The notes below the pieces were generated by a model. The model made no database searches. It was not told the DNA's origin and saw nothing but the letters and a program-made list of their open reading frames with translations. Both the position numbers and the translations under genes were made by a program. 64,000 nt of DNA from Casuarina equisetifolia (taxonomy: Eukaryota; Streptophyta; Magnoliopsida; Fagales; Casuarinaceae), in contig CM052355.1 of assembly GCA_028551475.1 (NCBI GenBank), positions 10,044,001-10,108,000 on the forward strand, in the 5' to 3' direction. Every line of letters starts with the position of its first letter. The first letter of the stretch is position 1. Shown here in pieces: positions 24,071 through 38,811 of the stretch.

Positions 24071-26458
24071 ATGCCTCCCTCCGTTACCCGTCTCGTCTTC
24101 CTCTTTCTTCTCTTACTGAACCCATTGGTCTCTACTTCTTCTTCTCCCAGTACCGGTGATGGCAAGAAGAGGACTACTTACATAGTCCAAGTCCGACCCG
24201 ATGCTAAGCCGTCCATTTTCCCAACCCACCAGCACTGGTACGAGTCCTCTCTCTCTGCGCTCACTAACACGACGGGGCACCCACCAGCAGAGAGCACCGG
24301 CAGTAGAATCATCCATACCTACGCCAACGTTTTCAATGGCTTCTCCGCTCAGCTCTCAACCTCCGAAGCGCGGACTCTCCGTTCATTCCCACATGTTGTC
24401 TCCCTCATTCCCGAGCAAGTTCGCAATCTGCAAACCACGCGCTCCCCTCAGTTCTTGGGCCTTAGGACTTCCGATAGCACTGGCCTCCTCAAAGAGTCGG
24501 ACTTTGGGTCCGATCTTGTCATTGGAGTCATCGATACCGGCATCTCGCCTGCCCACAAAAGCTTCAACGACCGGGACCTCGGGCCCATCCCGGCCAAGTG
24601 GAAAGGCCGATGCGTGGCGGCCAAGGACTTCCCGGCCACCTCCTGCAACCGCAAGCTCGTCGGCGCAAGCTTCTTCTGCGGAGGTTATGAGTCCACCAAC
24701 GGCAAAATGAACGAGACGACCGAGTACCGCTCCCCAAGAGACTCTGATGGCCATGGCACCCACACTGCGTCCATCGCTGCCGGTCGCTACGTGTTCCCCG
24801 CGTCCACCCTCGGCTACGCACGCGGCGTTGCAGCAGGGATGGCTCCCAAAGCCCGACTCGCCGCCTACAAGGTCTGCTGGAACGCCGGCTGCTACGACTC
24901 GGACATCCTGGCGGCCTTCGACGCGGCCGTGGCCGACGGCGTCGACGTCATCTCTCTGAGTGTCGGTGGCGTCGTCGTGCCCTACTACCTCGACGCCATC
25001 GCCATTGCCGCCTTCGGAGCCTCTGATGCCGGCATCTTCGTCTCCGCCTCAGGCGGTAATGGCGGCCCTGGCGCACTCACCGTCACGAATGTTGCTCCAT
25101 GGGTCACAACAGTGGGTGCCGGTACCATTGACAGGGACTTTCCGGCCGATGTCAAGCTTGGAAACGGGAAAACCATACAGGGTATGAGCGTTTATGGGGG
25201 GCCGGGTTTAACTCCGGGTCGAATGTACCCGTTGGTATACGGCGGCACTACTGTAAGTAGCGGTGGTGGTGGTGGTGATGGGTACTCGTCCTCCTTGTGT
25301 CTGGAAGGTTCTTTGGACCCCAAATCAGTGAGTGGCAAGATCGTGGTGTGTGACAGAGGGATCAATTCGAGAGCTGCCAAAGGTGAGGTGGTGAAGAAAG
25401 CTGGGGGGGTTGGTATGATCATAGCTAATGGGGTTTTCGATGGGGAAGGATTGGTAGCCGATTGCCACGTGTTGCCAGCCACTGCAGTTGGCGCATCGGG
25501 CGGTGACGAGATCAGGAGTTACATCACAGCCTCCTCGAAGTCGCCGGCGTTGGCCACCATTGTCTTCAAGGGGACAAGGTTAGGAGTGAGGCCCGCCCCG
25601 GTAGTGGCATCGTTTTCGGCTCGGGGGCCTAATCCCGAGACCCCGGAGATACTGAAGCCCGATGTGATCGCGCCTGGATTGAACATTCTTGCAGCTTGGC
25701 CTGATAGAGTTGGGCCCTCCGGCCTTCCTACGGATAAGCGTAAAACCGAATTTAATATACTCTCCGGTACTTCAATGGCTTGTCCTCACGTTTCCGGCTT
25801 GGGTGCATTGTTAAAAGCAGCACACCCGGAGTGGAGTCCCGCGGCAATAAGGTCTGCGCTCATGACCACTGCCTATACCGTGGATAATCGGGGCGGTGGA
25901 ACCATGTTGGACGAGTCCACTGGGAATGTATCCACCTTCTTGGATTTTGGGGCCGGCCATGTTCATCCCCAGAAGGCCATGGATCCTGGTCTGATCTACG
26001 ATATTAGTTTGTTTGATTACGTAGATTTCCTCTGCAATTCCAATTACACTACCAAGAACATACAAATGATTACTAGGAAGAATGCGGATTGCAGTAGGGC
26101 AAAAAAGGCTGGCCATGTTGGGAATTTGAATTACCCCTCATTGTCTGTGGTGTTTCAACAATATGGGAAGCATAAGATGTCTACGCATTTCATTCGGACC
26201 GTGACCAATGTTGGAGACCCCAATTCTGTATACCAAGTTACAGTGAGGCCACCCGGTGGAACCACCGTGACGGTGCAGCCGGAGAAACTCGTGTTTAGGA
26301 GGGTGGGTCAGAAGTTGAGCTTCCTTGTAAGGGTGCAAGCCATGGCAGTTAAGCTGTCCCCTGGGAGCTCTAGTATGGAGTATGGTTCTTTAGTGTGGTC
26401 TGATGGGAAGCACAATGTCACGAGCCCCCTGCTTGTGACGATGCAGCAACCTCTCTAG
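24071..26458 (+). CDS. SBT1.5: Subtilisin-like serine protease, SBT1.5 type
   Basis: Intronless gene of 795 residues, as usual for SBT1 subtilases, which are secreted to the apoplast and self-process. The start is the first ATG and opens a signal peptide (MPPSVTRLVFLFLLLLNPLV). An inhibitor I9 prodomain follows (TYIVQVRPDAKPS to about residue 120), then the S8 domain with catalytic D155 (VIGVIDTG), H228 (DSDGHGTHT), oxyanion N330 (SASGGNGGPG) and S568 (LSGTSMACPHVSG). A PA domain is inserted between N330 and S568 (about residues 390-500; GKIVVCDRG), and an Fn3-like C-terminus follows (about 690-795; FIRTVTNVGD). All catalytic residues are present. NESTTEYRSPRD-region and other NxS/T sites suggest glycosylation. 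Sequence resemblance throughout, including KMSTHFIRT and the QQPL end, points to SBT1.5 rather than other SBT1 members. The 5' half is markedly GC-rich compared with the 3' half and its surroundings. The natural substrate is unknown. Confidence 0.95.
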   Translation: MPPSVTRLVFLFLLLLNPLVSTSSSPSTGDGKKRTTYIVQVRPDAKPSIFPTHQHWYESSLSALTNTTGHPPAESTGSRIIHTYANVFNGFSAQLSTSEARTLRSFPHVVSLIPEQVRNLQTTRSPQFLGLRTSDSTGLLKESDFGSDLVIGVIDTGISPAHKSFNDRDLGPIPAKWKGRCVAAKDFPATSCNRKLVGASFFCGGYESTNGKMNETTEYRSPRDSDGHGTHTASIAAGRYVFPASTLGYARGVAAGMAPKARLAAYKVCWNAGCYDSDILAAFDAAVADGVDVISLSVGGVVVPYYLDAIAIAAFGASDAGIFVSASGGNGGPGALTVTNVAPWVTTVGAGTIDRDFPADVKLGNGKTIQGMSVYGGPGLTPGRMYPLVYGGTTVSSGGGGGDGYSSSLCLEGSLDPKSVSGKIVVCDRGINSRAAKGEVVKKAGGVGMIIANGVFDGEGLVADCHVLPATAVGASGGDEIRSYITASSKSPALATIVFKGTRLGVRPAPVVASFSARGPNPETPEILKPDVIAPGLNILAAWPDRVGPSGLPTDKRKTEFNILSGTSMACPHVSGLGALLKAAHPEWSPAAIRSALMTTAYTVDNRGGGTMLDESTGNVSTFLDFGAGHVHPQKAMDPGLIYDISLFDYVDFLCNSNYTTKNIQMITRKNADCSRAKKAGHVGNLNYPSLSVVFQQYGKHKMSTHFIRTVTNVGDPNSVYQVTVRPPGGTTVTVQPEKLVFRRVGQKLSFLVRVQAMAVKLSPGSSSMEYGSLVWSDGKHNVTSPLLVTMQQPL

Positions 26459-29054
26459 AGTGTCTTCGGGGCTCTTGGTCTACGAATTTTGCTCTCCTTT
26501 CTGCTACAGAATTACTATTAAGTTTTCTCTAGTATGTATCAAACGAATGTACGTGCTTTTTCTTCTTTTCAAGGTTTTCGAGTTCAGAAAACTGGTGGGG
26601 TTCGTTTGTAATGCACAGTGGAGTTTGTATTGCTCTGTTGTTCTAAGATGAAGAAGCAAGAATGAATGTAAAAATGCTATGTGCTTAGAAGAGGCCGAGT
26701 ATAATGGAAAGATGCTTTTCCTTTCGAGTTCATGTATTTCTGAGATGCCCGTCTGACTTGTTCTCTTTTTGTTAAGTCAAAGATTTGGTAATTGCATGTG
26801 CAAAAGGGATGACTCCGGTTTCTGTACATGTAATTTTGAATTCGTGGTACCTGGAATGTGAACTACCAGCTGGACAGCAAAGACATCATGATAGTGACAG
26901 TGATTAGAACAAAAAAAGCATATGGGCTTACTTGTTATAGTAAACTGGACAAAATGACTGTTTATGTTGTGGGGTACTTGATATTTGTGCTGCTTCAATA
27001 GCTTGTAGATGTCCTCTCTCATGGGCAGATTTCAGTGGATCAGTGACTAAGACCTATTATATGCCTCTGAACATGGTATGTTTTCCACCGGACTGAACAA
27101 AAATCCTGCAGTGAATGTTCAATAAATGTGCGCTTATTTCTCTGTTGAAATTCAATTAGCAACACGTTCTCTCATCCAAATTGGACATACTGGTTGAGAA
27201 AAGAGGAAGGTGCTACTCAATATCTTCCATCTAGACTATCGCCTCAGCCTTGGACCCGGATTCGCTGTACCGCATTATATGACTTTAAAAAACCGCATGC
27301 TGTATAATCGTCGCTGTTGATTGAAACCCCGAATGGTGCCCCATAAATGGCAAGCACTTCTTGGGACTGTCTGCTTTTACATGAGGCACAATCAATGCTG
27401 CTGGTTCATAAAGGCTACCCACTCGTTTGACGAAAGCCACTCAGCAGGAAAGGGCCACTAGCTGAGGAACAGCTTTATCCCCATGGGCCATGATAACACG
27501 GTTTCATCTCGCTTTTCCTGTTCTCCATGGCCCGTAAATCATTCTTTTTTTATGGTTGGTAACTCATAAATTATATTGTCCATTTGTTCGTCTCTACTAG
27601 GAGGATCTTTTTGGGGGTAGTTAGCTCATAAATCATAATGTCTATTTCTTATGCTCTACGAGAAAAATGCTTCAGTTTTGCTTAAATTCGAAGTAAAGGG
27701 AATCGAGCTCAATCTCATTTTCAAAGCTTCTCATCTCCACCTCAACGTCACTTCTCTTTTTACCCATTCACCACTTTTCCACAACGAGCGAACTCATCCC
27801 CGTTACTCCCTTCCATACATCTCCGCCTTCGTCCTCTTCCAACAAGATGATTCAGTCATCCTAGAATCACACTAAAACGTATTTTTGAAATAGTCGAATC
27901 AACTATTTGGAAGTGGTTGGCCAACCTTAATTCGTAATTTAGTCCCTCTTTGTGTATGCCAGAGCGACTGTCCTACTCGATGGACCAATATAGAGAAGAG
28001 TATTATTAAATATCATCCAACTTATATTTTTGGATCCAAATATTTCGAATTAAGTAATCCAATAATGAATAATTAGCTAATGGTTCCTCATACCATTCTG
28101 CCATTGGAGGTTCAGCAGAAGTCAGTGGAACGTTGGGTTGCATTGCATGATCATCTCCCAGCACAATCGCTATGTACAGAGTATTGTACGCCGTTGGGCT
28201 TACCGTTCCGACGACAGTCCAGATCCATGCACTGTCCACCAAAAAACAGCAGAAAAGCGAGTGCATTGACATCTACAACTGCCCGAGTTCAGCGGTCCAT
28301 ACTAAAATGGGCAGCAAACTCGTTTGGTCGACTACAGCAGCCCTGGTATTGCAGTGACGAGCGCCGTTCAGCCCCATCAACACCATCTACGCCTTTTGTC
28401 TGCCTGAACTTTATCCGGGTACTGGTTTGATGTAGAACAAAAACAGGCCCAGTAACTGAACCCTCCGGTTTTTGGGTTCTCATTTCAGGAGTAAAGCAAG
28501 AGCCCTACTGTCGTGATTTGTGTCTTTGGGGAAAACTCCTAGCCGAATTGCAAAGAATTGGGAGTTACTCTTACCACGTCTATTCCGTAGACTTTGCATT
28601 GTTTATTCTTTATTTTGGAGTTTGAGCCGTGTTTGTGGTTGAGCTTCGAACTGTGTTTTTGGAGGTGAGGGCTGAAACCCTTTGCATTTCTTTTTTCCTC
28701 TCTTTTTAAATGCCTTGTAAATTTTTCATACACCAATGTAAATCATTCAAATATTTGCAATAAAAAATTCTTCATGAAATCAGAGCGTTGAGTTGATGAT
28801 TCTTTCTTCGTTGCTTGTAAAATAGTTGAGAGTGTTCTTTGTATTCTTCAGCTTCCTATGGAATAGCTGCAGATTGGTTTGGTTGTTTTTTTTTGCTTCC
28901 TCAAAGTTTCAATTGGTCTCAAAGGGAGAGATTTGTCTTCGAGTTCTGTTGTGTAAAACAATAAATTGGTGTGTAAAACGTAGCAAGAATATAAGTGATG
29001 TGTTCTAATTAAGCCTGAATTAATTATCAAATAAACTTTTCTTTAAGTTTAAGA
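26459..29054. other. Intergenic, no gene recognised
   Basis: The first few hundred bases are the subtilase 3'UTR and flank. Two diverged ~60-bp pieces (around 27555 and 27616; shared core CTCATAAAT) may be a small repeat. Open frames at 28080-28430 on both strands overlap each other and resemble nothing known. Confidence 0.4.
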
Positions 29055-29706
29055 TGTTGTTTTCGGATGTTGGCTAAATGCGGAATTAAATGAGAAATAT
29101 AAAATCACACAAGAGAACATATAAATTTACGTGGTTCGGCCAATAATTGCCTACATCCACGGTTAAAGTTAGGAGAGATTTCTTTCACTACTTGCAATCA
29201 ACAATACAGAAGTTTTTACAGGAATTATCTACCAAATACACTCTTCAACTACTCCTTTTAGGATATAAGAAAGTACACAAGAGTTATACAAGAATGGCTT
29301 ATAAATTTCCTTCTCTTCTTCACTGTTCTTCACACATTGTACACCAATTTGCATTGCACTAAAAACCGTACTACAATGAAAACCGCACTATAATCTGTAC
29401 TCAGATCTACACAAATCTGGCCACACAACTCTTTCTTGGTGTTTATCTCTCACGCATCCTCTTTTTCTCTATTCTCTATTCTCTCTTCTTTTTTTCTCGT
29501 GTCTCACAATGCTTTTACGATCAAAACACCATTTTTTTGGTTTCAAAATTCAAAACTGCTCCTACGTGTAACCACTCTTCCCTTGAGAATAGGAGGAGGT
29601 GTTAGTGGTTGAGAAACTAACTCCTCATATCCCACTAACCACCTATAATAAGGTAGAGAGAAATAAAACGAGTTGGAAATGTGCTAATTATGAGGCACGT
29701 CCAACA
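29055..29706. mobile_element. LTR-like unit (solo LTR candidate), 652 bp
   Basis: The unit begins TGTTG and ends CAACA, giving the TG...CA ends and short inverted repeat expected of an LTR. It carries a phrase common in plant LTRs (TTTACGTGGTTCGGCC at about 29126, then CCTACATCCACGG). No 5-bp target duplication is evident at these exact ends, so the boundaries or intactness are uncertain. It lies 0.9 kb from a copia gag remnant. Confidence 0.5.
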
Positions 29707-30559
29707 AGTTCCTCCTTTCGTCTTTGAGTAGTAGCATATTGATGCTAGGGGTCTTGTACCTCAAACCAGAAACATGAAATGAGGCGGTGAAGTTACTAAT
29801 TAGTAGGCCTCCCTCAAAACAGTGCACATAAGCCGTGATGTCTTAGTACAGTGCAATGCCGCCAAGGAGCTCTCCTGGCCGAAACCCAATTTCGCTCCAC
29901 ACTATAGAATGAATAAGAGGCAGAAGAACGCTCGCACACCGCCCAGGTGTCAGAGAAAAGCAGCAAACTCTGCCCAAAAATCAGAGAAATCTAGATGAGT
30001 GATATGCCCCGCCAGTGTCCCATATCACCGATCAATCATACCCCCTGTACATTTCAAGCGGAGATACAAGTGAAGCATTTCTCATTCCATCAAGCTCATG
30101 GGTCTAGAGAACTACATCTCCTGGAAGAGAGCAACGAGAACTTCTCTTCATAGAAGGAAGAGAAGCTTGTCTTCATGGAAGGGCAGTACCCACTTCCAGC
30201 CATTGACTCTGCTTATGCCCTTTGTGGGAAAGATGCAAGGCCGCATGCCTTTTCTTGGTTGCAAATGCCTTGTCAGTGTAGTTGCATGTGGGGCTGGTGT
30301 ATACAACACGTGCTTCGATTTTGCTGGAGGAACTTCAAGCATGCTTCAATTAGATACTTTCACCTTGAGCTTAATGCTGTTTAGCGTGCAAGGTGTCTAT
30401 GTATGCACGAAAATTTTACATTGAATATATGATTTTTTTTAGTGAAACTTAAGCATATGAAATGACTTTTCAATTCTTAAACTATCTTTGAGTTAGGTCT
30501 TTAGACCTTCTAATTGAACCCTTTAAGAGTTTATGATCTTTTAAATGAAATTTCAGATG
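29707..30559. other. Unassigned DNA between LTR-like unit and gag remnant
   Basis: There is an open frame of 108 codons on + at 30098-30424, overlapped by others. None is recognisable, and the region is probably part of the retroelement ruins. Confidence 0.35.
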
Positions 30560-31165
30560 TTTGACAAGGTAAGATGAATTTAGCAAGCTCAGCTGGTTAT
30601 GGGATGAATTTCGCACCCTCATGGCATTGGTGTACCTTGCACTATCTCAAGCCAAAGCATGGAAGACTCATCAAGAAAGAATGGGCGTCTATCAGTGTCT
30701 AAGGGGGCTCGACAATTGCTACTCTATGGGGCTTGGCGGCTTCTACTCCGCGCCGAAAGATCAAATCCTTCTTATGAAGTCACAGCTAAATGTGAATCAG
30801 GCTTATGCCATTTTTGAACAGAGCAAAATATAGTAGATGGAGGTAAGTCTTTTCACAACAGGCCTTGGAGTCGATGCAACAAGTCGACAATCTTCTCAGA
30901 ACGAAAGCGCCCGTGCTATTGCAATGACTTAAACCTCTAGCACGGGAAAATTTAAGTGCGTGCAAAGTGAGCTGAACGGCATGTCATTTTCACTAGGAGT
31001 TGGGCAAAACGGTGGGTTGTTTGAGGGACAAAAAATTTAAGTGTGAATTTTGTGATATAAAAGGGTATAAAAAGGACATTTATTTTCAGATATATGAGTG
31101 ACAATGTAGGCATTGCAAGTTATATGAACACAAGAAAAAAGAATGTTGCAAATTAGTCAATCAAG
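30560..31165 (+). pseudogene. Ty1-copia gag remnant
   Basis: The + strand holds a degraded gag-like reading frame. WDEFRTLMALVYLALSQAK, then QCLRGLDNCYS, then QILLMKSQLNVNQAYAIFEQ match the usual copia gag order (W..L....C..C, FL.GL...Y, IL...P.P...AY). About 200 bp later a worn CCHC knuckle region reads CEFCDIKGYKKDIYFQ, in which the His and last Cys are both Tyr, and then CRHCKLYEHKKKEC. Stops lie between these pieces. This is a dead fragment, with no integrase or RT seen nearby. Confidence 0.6.
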
Positions 31166-31234
31166 GCACAAGAATTATATAGAAAATGTCAATGCAAATC
31201 TCATAATAAGAGTTACCAACTCAACCACTATAGG

Positions 31235-31395
31235 GATGTCCCCCTTGGTTTATTGGTAAAAGCACCAAGTACCAAGCACCCTTAGCTTGCCTATCTAAAA
31301 TGTTTAGGGTTCAAGACACTCTCTTTCCTTCTAACCATCATCAATTTGTAGTGCATGCACATATGGCATGTATATTAAATTTTGTTAAAAAAAGT
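31235..31395 (+). mobile_element. tRNA-derived SINE
   Basis: Box A TGGTTTATTGG at 31246-31256 fits the consensus TRGYNNANNGG exactly, and box B GTTCAAGAC at 31309-31317 fits GWTCRANNC exactly, 63 bp apart. The body ends in an A-rich tract (about 31384-31392). The overall size of ~160 bp is typical. Target duplications were not certain. Confidence 0.65.
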
Positions 31396-31736
31396 TAGAT
31401 AACTAATAATATCCCTAGTGATCATATTATCAAGTTTTTTGATTATTTTCCCCAATCTCGTCCATCATTTTAAGACCATATATCTCCTTACCCTTGTAAG
31501 TAACCTTATCATACGCTTGTCTGCTAGACCTTCAATAACCCTGAATGGCCGGAGCTTAATATCGTTCTAGACTATGGAATCTGGTACGTTTCTGTTGGGA
31601 AACAGAACATGTAACCGGTCGGTCCAGTGTGAAATCCTCCCAAGAGAGTTTGGGTTTTTCCTTTTGCTATAACCTATTATGATAATAGGTTAATGGTAAT
31701 GGGTGCACAAGGACCTCGAAAGTAAAGAGAGGAGAG

Positions 31737-31935
31737 AGGCGTAATGGTAAAGAGTGCACAAATCTAAACGCCTAGTTTTGGCTCATTTTCAAAACATGCC
31801 TCTAATCCATCTTACTAGAATTTTAATTTGCACGAAAACTAGTTTTGGAACCGATTTTGAGAGCAACCTAACAGAAAAAAAGTGCACATAACATTCACAT
31901 CATCACCACAAAACCAGAAGTTAAAACATCATATC
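31737..31935. repeat. HSP70 3'-flank segment duplicated at 39.85-40.03 kb
   Basis: About 190 bp downstream of the HSP70 gene (e.g. CTCTAATCCATCTTACTAGA, TTTTAATTTGCACGAAAAC) recur with few changes at about 39840-40030. This marks a segmental duplication about 8.1 kb apart. Confidence 0.7.
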
Positions 31936-32113
31936 TAAAATCACAAAAGCCACATCAAAACAAAGAAAAATAACAGAATTATAGGTTCGGAGAAAGGTCC
32001 GGATAGTGATAGGAATAACTTTGCGCCCTAGCTCCTTGCCATCTTCGCTCCGATTACTAAGGTGCTTTAACGGACTCCAGAGGCCTAATTTTTGTCCTAA
32101 ATGCTCATATTAC

Positions 32114-34673
32114 TTACCATTGTCCAGATGCCTTTGCCATGATAGGATTGCAGATTAACTCAAGTCCAATCAGCTTCTCCTCGAACTCATCTGCCTCCAC
32201 AAGCTGGATACCATCTAACCACTCAATCACCTGGTTAACAGCAGCTTCAATCTTTTTCTTACCTGCAGCATCAAACTTGGCACCAGTCTCCTTATCATAC
32301 AGCGTGTTCCTCGTTTTGTAGGTGTAGTTCTCCAGAGCTGCCTTCGCCTCAGCCTTCTTCCTATACACATCATCTTCAGCCTTGTATATCTCTGCGTCCA
32401 GGATCATCCTACCAATCACATCTGAGGGCAGTCTAGCCTTGTCATTGGTGATGGTCGTCTTGTAACTCAGTCCAGTGGACTTATCCACGCCAGAAACATT
32501 TAAGATACCATTGGCGTCAATATCGAAGCATACCTCGATAGAAGGAACACACCTGAGGGCTGGAGGAATGCCAAAGAAATCAAATCCTCCCAACCAGTTG
32601 TTGTCAGTCGTTTTTGGCCTCTCACCCTCGTAGACCGAGAACAAAATATCGGTTTGGTAGTCGCGGGTGGTGGTGTAGTAACCCACCATCTTGGTGGGAA
32701 TGACGGTGTTCCTTGGAATCACAACGGACATTCTATTTCCAGTTACCTCCACCCCAAGAGACAGAGGAGTGACATCCAAAAGCACGATCTGTTTGCCAAT
32801 ACCAACTAAATTTGCCGCCTGAACAGCTGCTCCATAAGCCACAGCTTCATCTGGATTGATGCTCTTGTTAAGCTGCTTTCCATCAAAGAAGTCCCGCAAT
32901 AGCTCCTGCACCTTGGGAATTCTAGAAGAACCGCCCGTAAGAACGACATCATGAATTTGTCTCTTCTCCATCTTAGCATCAGCCAAACAGTTCTCCACAA
33001 GTTCAATAGACTTCTTGAACAAATCGATGTTCAGTTCAGCAAACCTGGCACGGCTAATATTTGAGAAGAAATCGATCCCATCATACAAAGAATCAACTTC
33101 AATGGTAGTTTCAATTGCAGAAGAAAGAATCCTCTTTGCTTTCTCACAAGCAGTTCTTAGCCGCCTCAGAGCTCTAGCATTTCCACTAATATCCTGTCTG
33201 TGCTGCCTCTTAAATATTCCAACAAAGTGCTTTAGCATTCTATTGTCAAAGTCCTCGCCTCCGAGGTGAGTGTCTCCAGCAACAGCCTTCACTTCAAAAG
33301 TATCCCCCTCAATGGTAAGCAGTGAGACATCTGCTGTACCACCGCCCAAATCAAAGATCAGCACATTTCTCTTACCCATGCCCGCCTTGTCTAGACCATA
33401 AGCAATGGCTGCAGCGGTTGGTTCATTGATCATACGAATGATATTAAGTCCTGCTATCCCTCCGGCATCCTTTGTGGCCTTACGTTGTGAGTCGTTGAAG
33501 TAGGCGGGGACAGTAACTACGGCATTCTTCACGGTTGTGCCAAGGTAGGCCTCCGCAATCTCACGCATCTTTTTAAGGACCATAGATGAGATTTCCTCGG
33601 CAGCAAAATGCTTCTCCTCGCCCTTATAAGTGACCTCGATCATAGGCTTGTCTGCGGGACCTGCAATGACCTTGAATGGCCAGAGCTGAACATCGTTTTG
33701 GACCAAGGGATCACTGAATCTCCTACCAATCAGTCGCTTTGCATCTGCAAGATTATAAAGGAGTAAGAGGAAAAGGGGACTTAATCAGAGTGAAGTAAAA
33801 GAAGCCGTACATTGAGCAATGGAAATTAGCTTCCTTTTTTGCTTAAGTTGCAAATTTTCAGTAAGTTAACGAAATTGCTTAATTTTCTCTATGAGATTGT
33901 TTTTAAACTGATCAATTCACAGTGTTGCAGATTCGTTTCTCGAAAGGATTATGTTTCAAACTTCTTATGTTGAATTTGAATGTATGTCTACACTTTTGAA
34001 TTTGAAACCGTTGAACTATCGAAAACTATAACAACAAATCTTCTTGCTCACCACTAATCTCTCCGTTCTCTCAAAACTTCGTTCCTGTCTCCTTTCACAT
34101 AGTCGCCCTCTCACTCTCCCCCTTTATACTTGAAAGGGCAAAAGAGGAGAGGCATGTTGTTCCGTTCCTATCAGAACTACTGTTTTCGTTTTCGACATAT
34201 TTGGATGAAACTAGGATCATGGAAGGCACATTGAGGGCTCTTTTCTTTTTTTTTCTTTTTTTTTTTTCTGAACAGTGCCCCCTAGACCTATAGATGTTAA
34301 CATAAAACAGAAGTCTCAAACCTTTTTCAGAAACCGGGAGAATATCGATACAACAACTACCATCAGATACTTTTCTATCACTGCTTAAATGCTACGAAAT
34401 AAGAGATTCCTGAAATTTGGAAGAAAGATAGCTGAGACAAGCATAGACCAAAAAGTTACCAAAGACGGAGCCGGTGGGGTTCCTGGCGACCTGGTTCTTG
34501 GCGGCCTCGCCCACTAAACGCTCTTGGCCAGTGAAGGCCACACACGACGGCGTTGTCCTGTTGCCCTGATCGTTCACGAGTACTTCTACTCGATCCTGTT
34601 GGCACACAGCCACGCACGAGTACGTCGTCCCCAGGTCAATCCCTATTGCTGGACCCTTTCCTCCGCCGGCCAT
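32114..34673 (-). CDS. HSP70: HSP70 (cytosolic HSC70-type), lacks EEVD tail
   Basis: Two exons, 34460-34673 and 32114-33744, encode 614 residues, split at the classic plant HSP70 intron site (after GSVFG, within the codon for the following Asp). It is an ATP-driven chaperone. HSP70 signatures are present: [13 protein letters not shown] near the N-terminus, [14 protein letters not shown] (the usual FDV is ADV) and [17 protein letters not shown], plus [18 protein letters not shown]. The substrate-binding half is more diverged than usual (e.g. [20 protein letters not shown]). The frame stops after [14 protein letters not shown], about 35-40 residues short of typical cytosolic HSP70s, so the Gly/Met-rich tail and the EEVD motif that docks TPR co-chaperones are absent. 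The stop lies in TGGTAAGT, which also looks like a splice donor, but no downstream exon ending in EEVD was found. It may be functional with altered partners or an early pseudogene. An A/T-rich 715-bp intron separates the exons. Confidence 0.88.
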
Positions 34674-35499
34674 TTTCGACGTCCTGAATGATCACCACAA
34701 TATCAAGGCACTTGAGAGGATGAAGAAGGCACTTTAAATGACTAGTTTCCTTGCTCTCGAAGTTGACAGACATCGTAAAAGCAACATCTTCTTTTTTTTT
34801 TTTCTCTCTCTCTTTCTCTTTATGATATTCAATTATTTAATTCGGTCAATAGTGAACCTTAATATTTCTCATCAAATTATCTTCTCGAAGTATTAACAAA
34901 AGGTGCCTCCGTTTCTTATATGACTTGCATTCTTTTCTAAAGCAATTTACGGAGGCTTAGACCTTTAATCTCTAAAATTATAGAAACTTAAGCCTATCAC
35001 TTTTTTTTTTCAACAAATAATAAGAATACATTTTTTTTACATTTAATGTAAATTATAGAACAAATTGTCAGAATAACCTGACAATAGATTCTAAAAAAAT
35101 CTAACACGACAATCGATTCATATCATCTTTTTAGATATATTCCTTATTTTTTGCAGTGGATTTTGCCTTCAAAACTCATATCTTAAATCAATCAAAAAAA
35201 CCCAACTGGATTTTTGATAAAATCCATAATCAAAGAAAAAGATGGCCTCATCCTCCTCTTCGGGTTCTTTTTTTTCGTTTTGCTACTCCATTACACGGTT
35301 TTGCTTTACGAATAAGTTACTTCTGGGACTTATTTTTTTCTTATATAGCAGGCAAGGCAAAGATTGCAAAGAACACGGTTAAATTTCGTGCATTCAGCTC
35401 CGTTTATGCATGCACATTGATCAAGTAACGTTTGATCATTTTAAGCTCCTCGTTTAGGTTGACATAAATAGGACTATAATCCAACTTATTACAGTTATA

Positions 35500-35500
<1 letters not shown>
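34674..35500. other. Intergenic, AT-rich, 5' of HSP70
   Basis: Minus-strand promoter region of the HSP70 gene. I did not identify a convincing TATA box or perfect heat-shock element array. A T-rich run with CT repeats lies at 34789-34820. Confidence 0.35.
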
Positions 35501-38303
<2,803 letters not shown>

Positions 38304-38811
38304 CAATGTTTGGAACGATCACAACAGTACCGAGGCACCCAAAAGCCTGAGGCGGACAGTATATAGGGTTGGTTTCCCGTCAAAGTACTTAGACCGTCAT
38401 TTCATAGGACTAGCTACCACTCGATACCATCGTTAATGTTTATGTAAAACACTGGAATTAAGGAAGTATATAAAATGAGATAAAACACAGTTTAATTTAC
38501 ATTTATAACTCGTTTTAATTTTTTATAAATAAGGAAGTGTATAAAATGAGATAAAATAATATGTTCATTACTATCTTTCAGTTCTTAAGTAGATTTTAAA
38601 TTAATGTTTTTCCTCTTCTTCTTTTTTTCTCTGTTTGAAAAATAACCAAACATCCCAATTGTGTTAAAGTAAAATCTTCTGTAATCTAATTAAAATAATC
38701 ATATATAAAGCATCCTATTTTCGTTTTCGCCATTTTTGCACGAGACTATGACAAGGGAAGGCATGTCCAGCGCCTTTTCTCTCTTTCCGAGCCCCAAAGA
38801 CGGCGATGAAC

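Noticed and set aside
28080-28430. 116-codon frame, with overlapping open frames on the other strand
   Set aside because: No family resemblance, and both strands are equally open, so there is no coding evidence.
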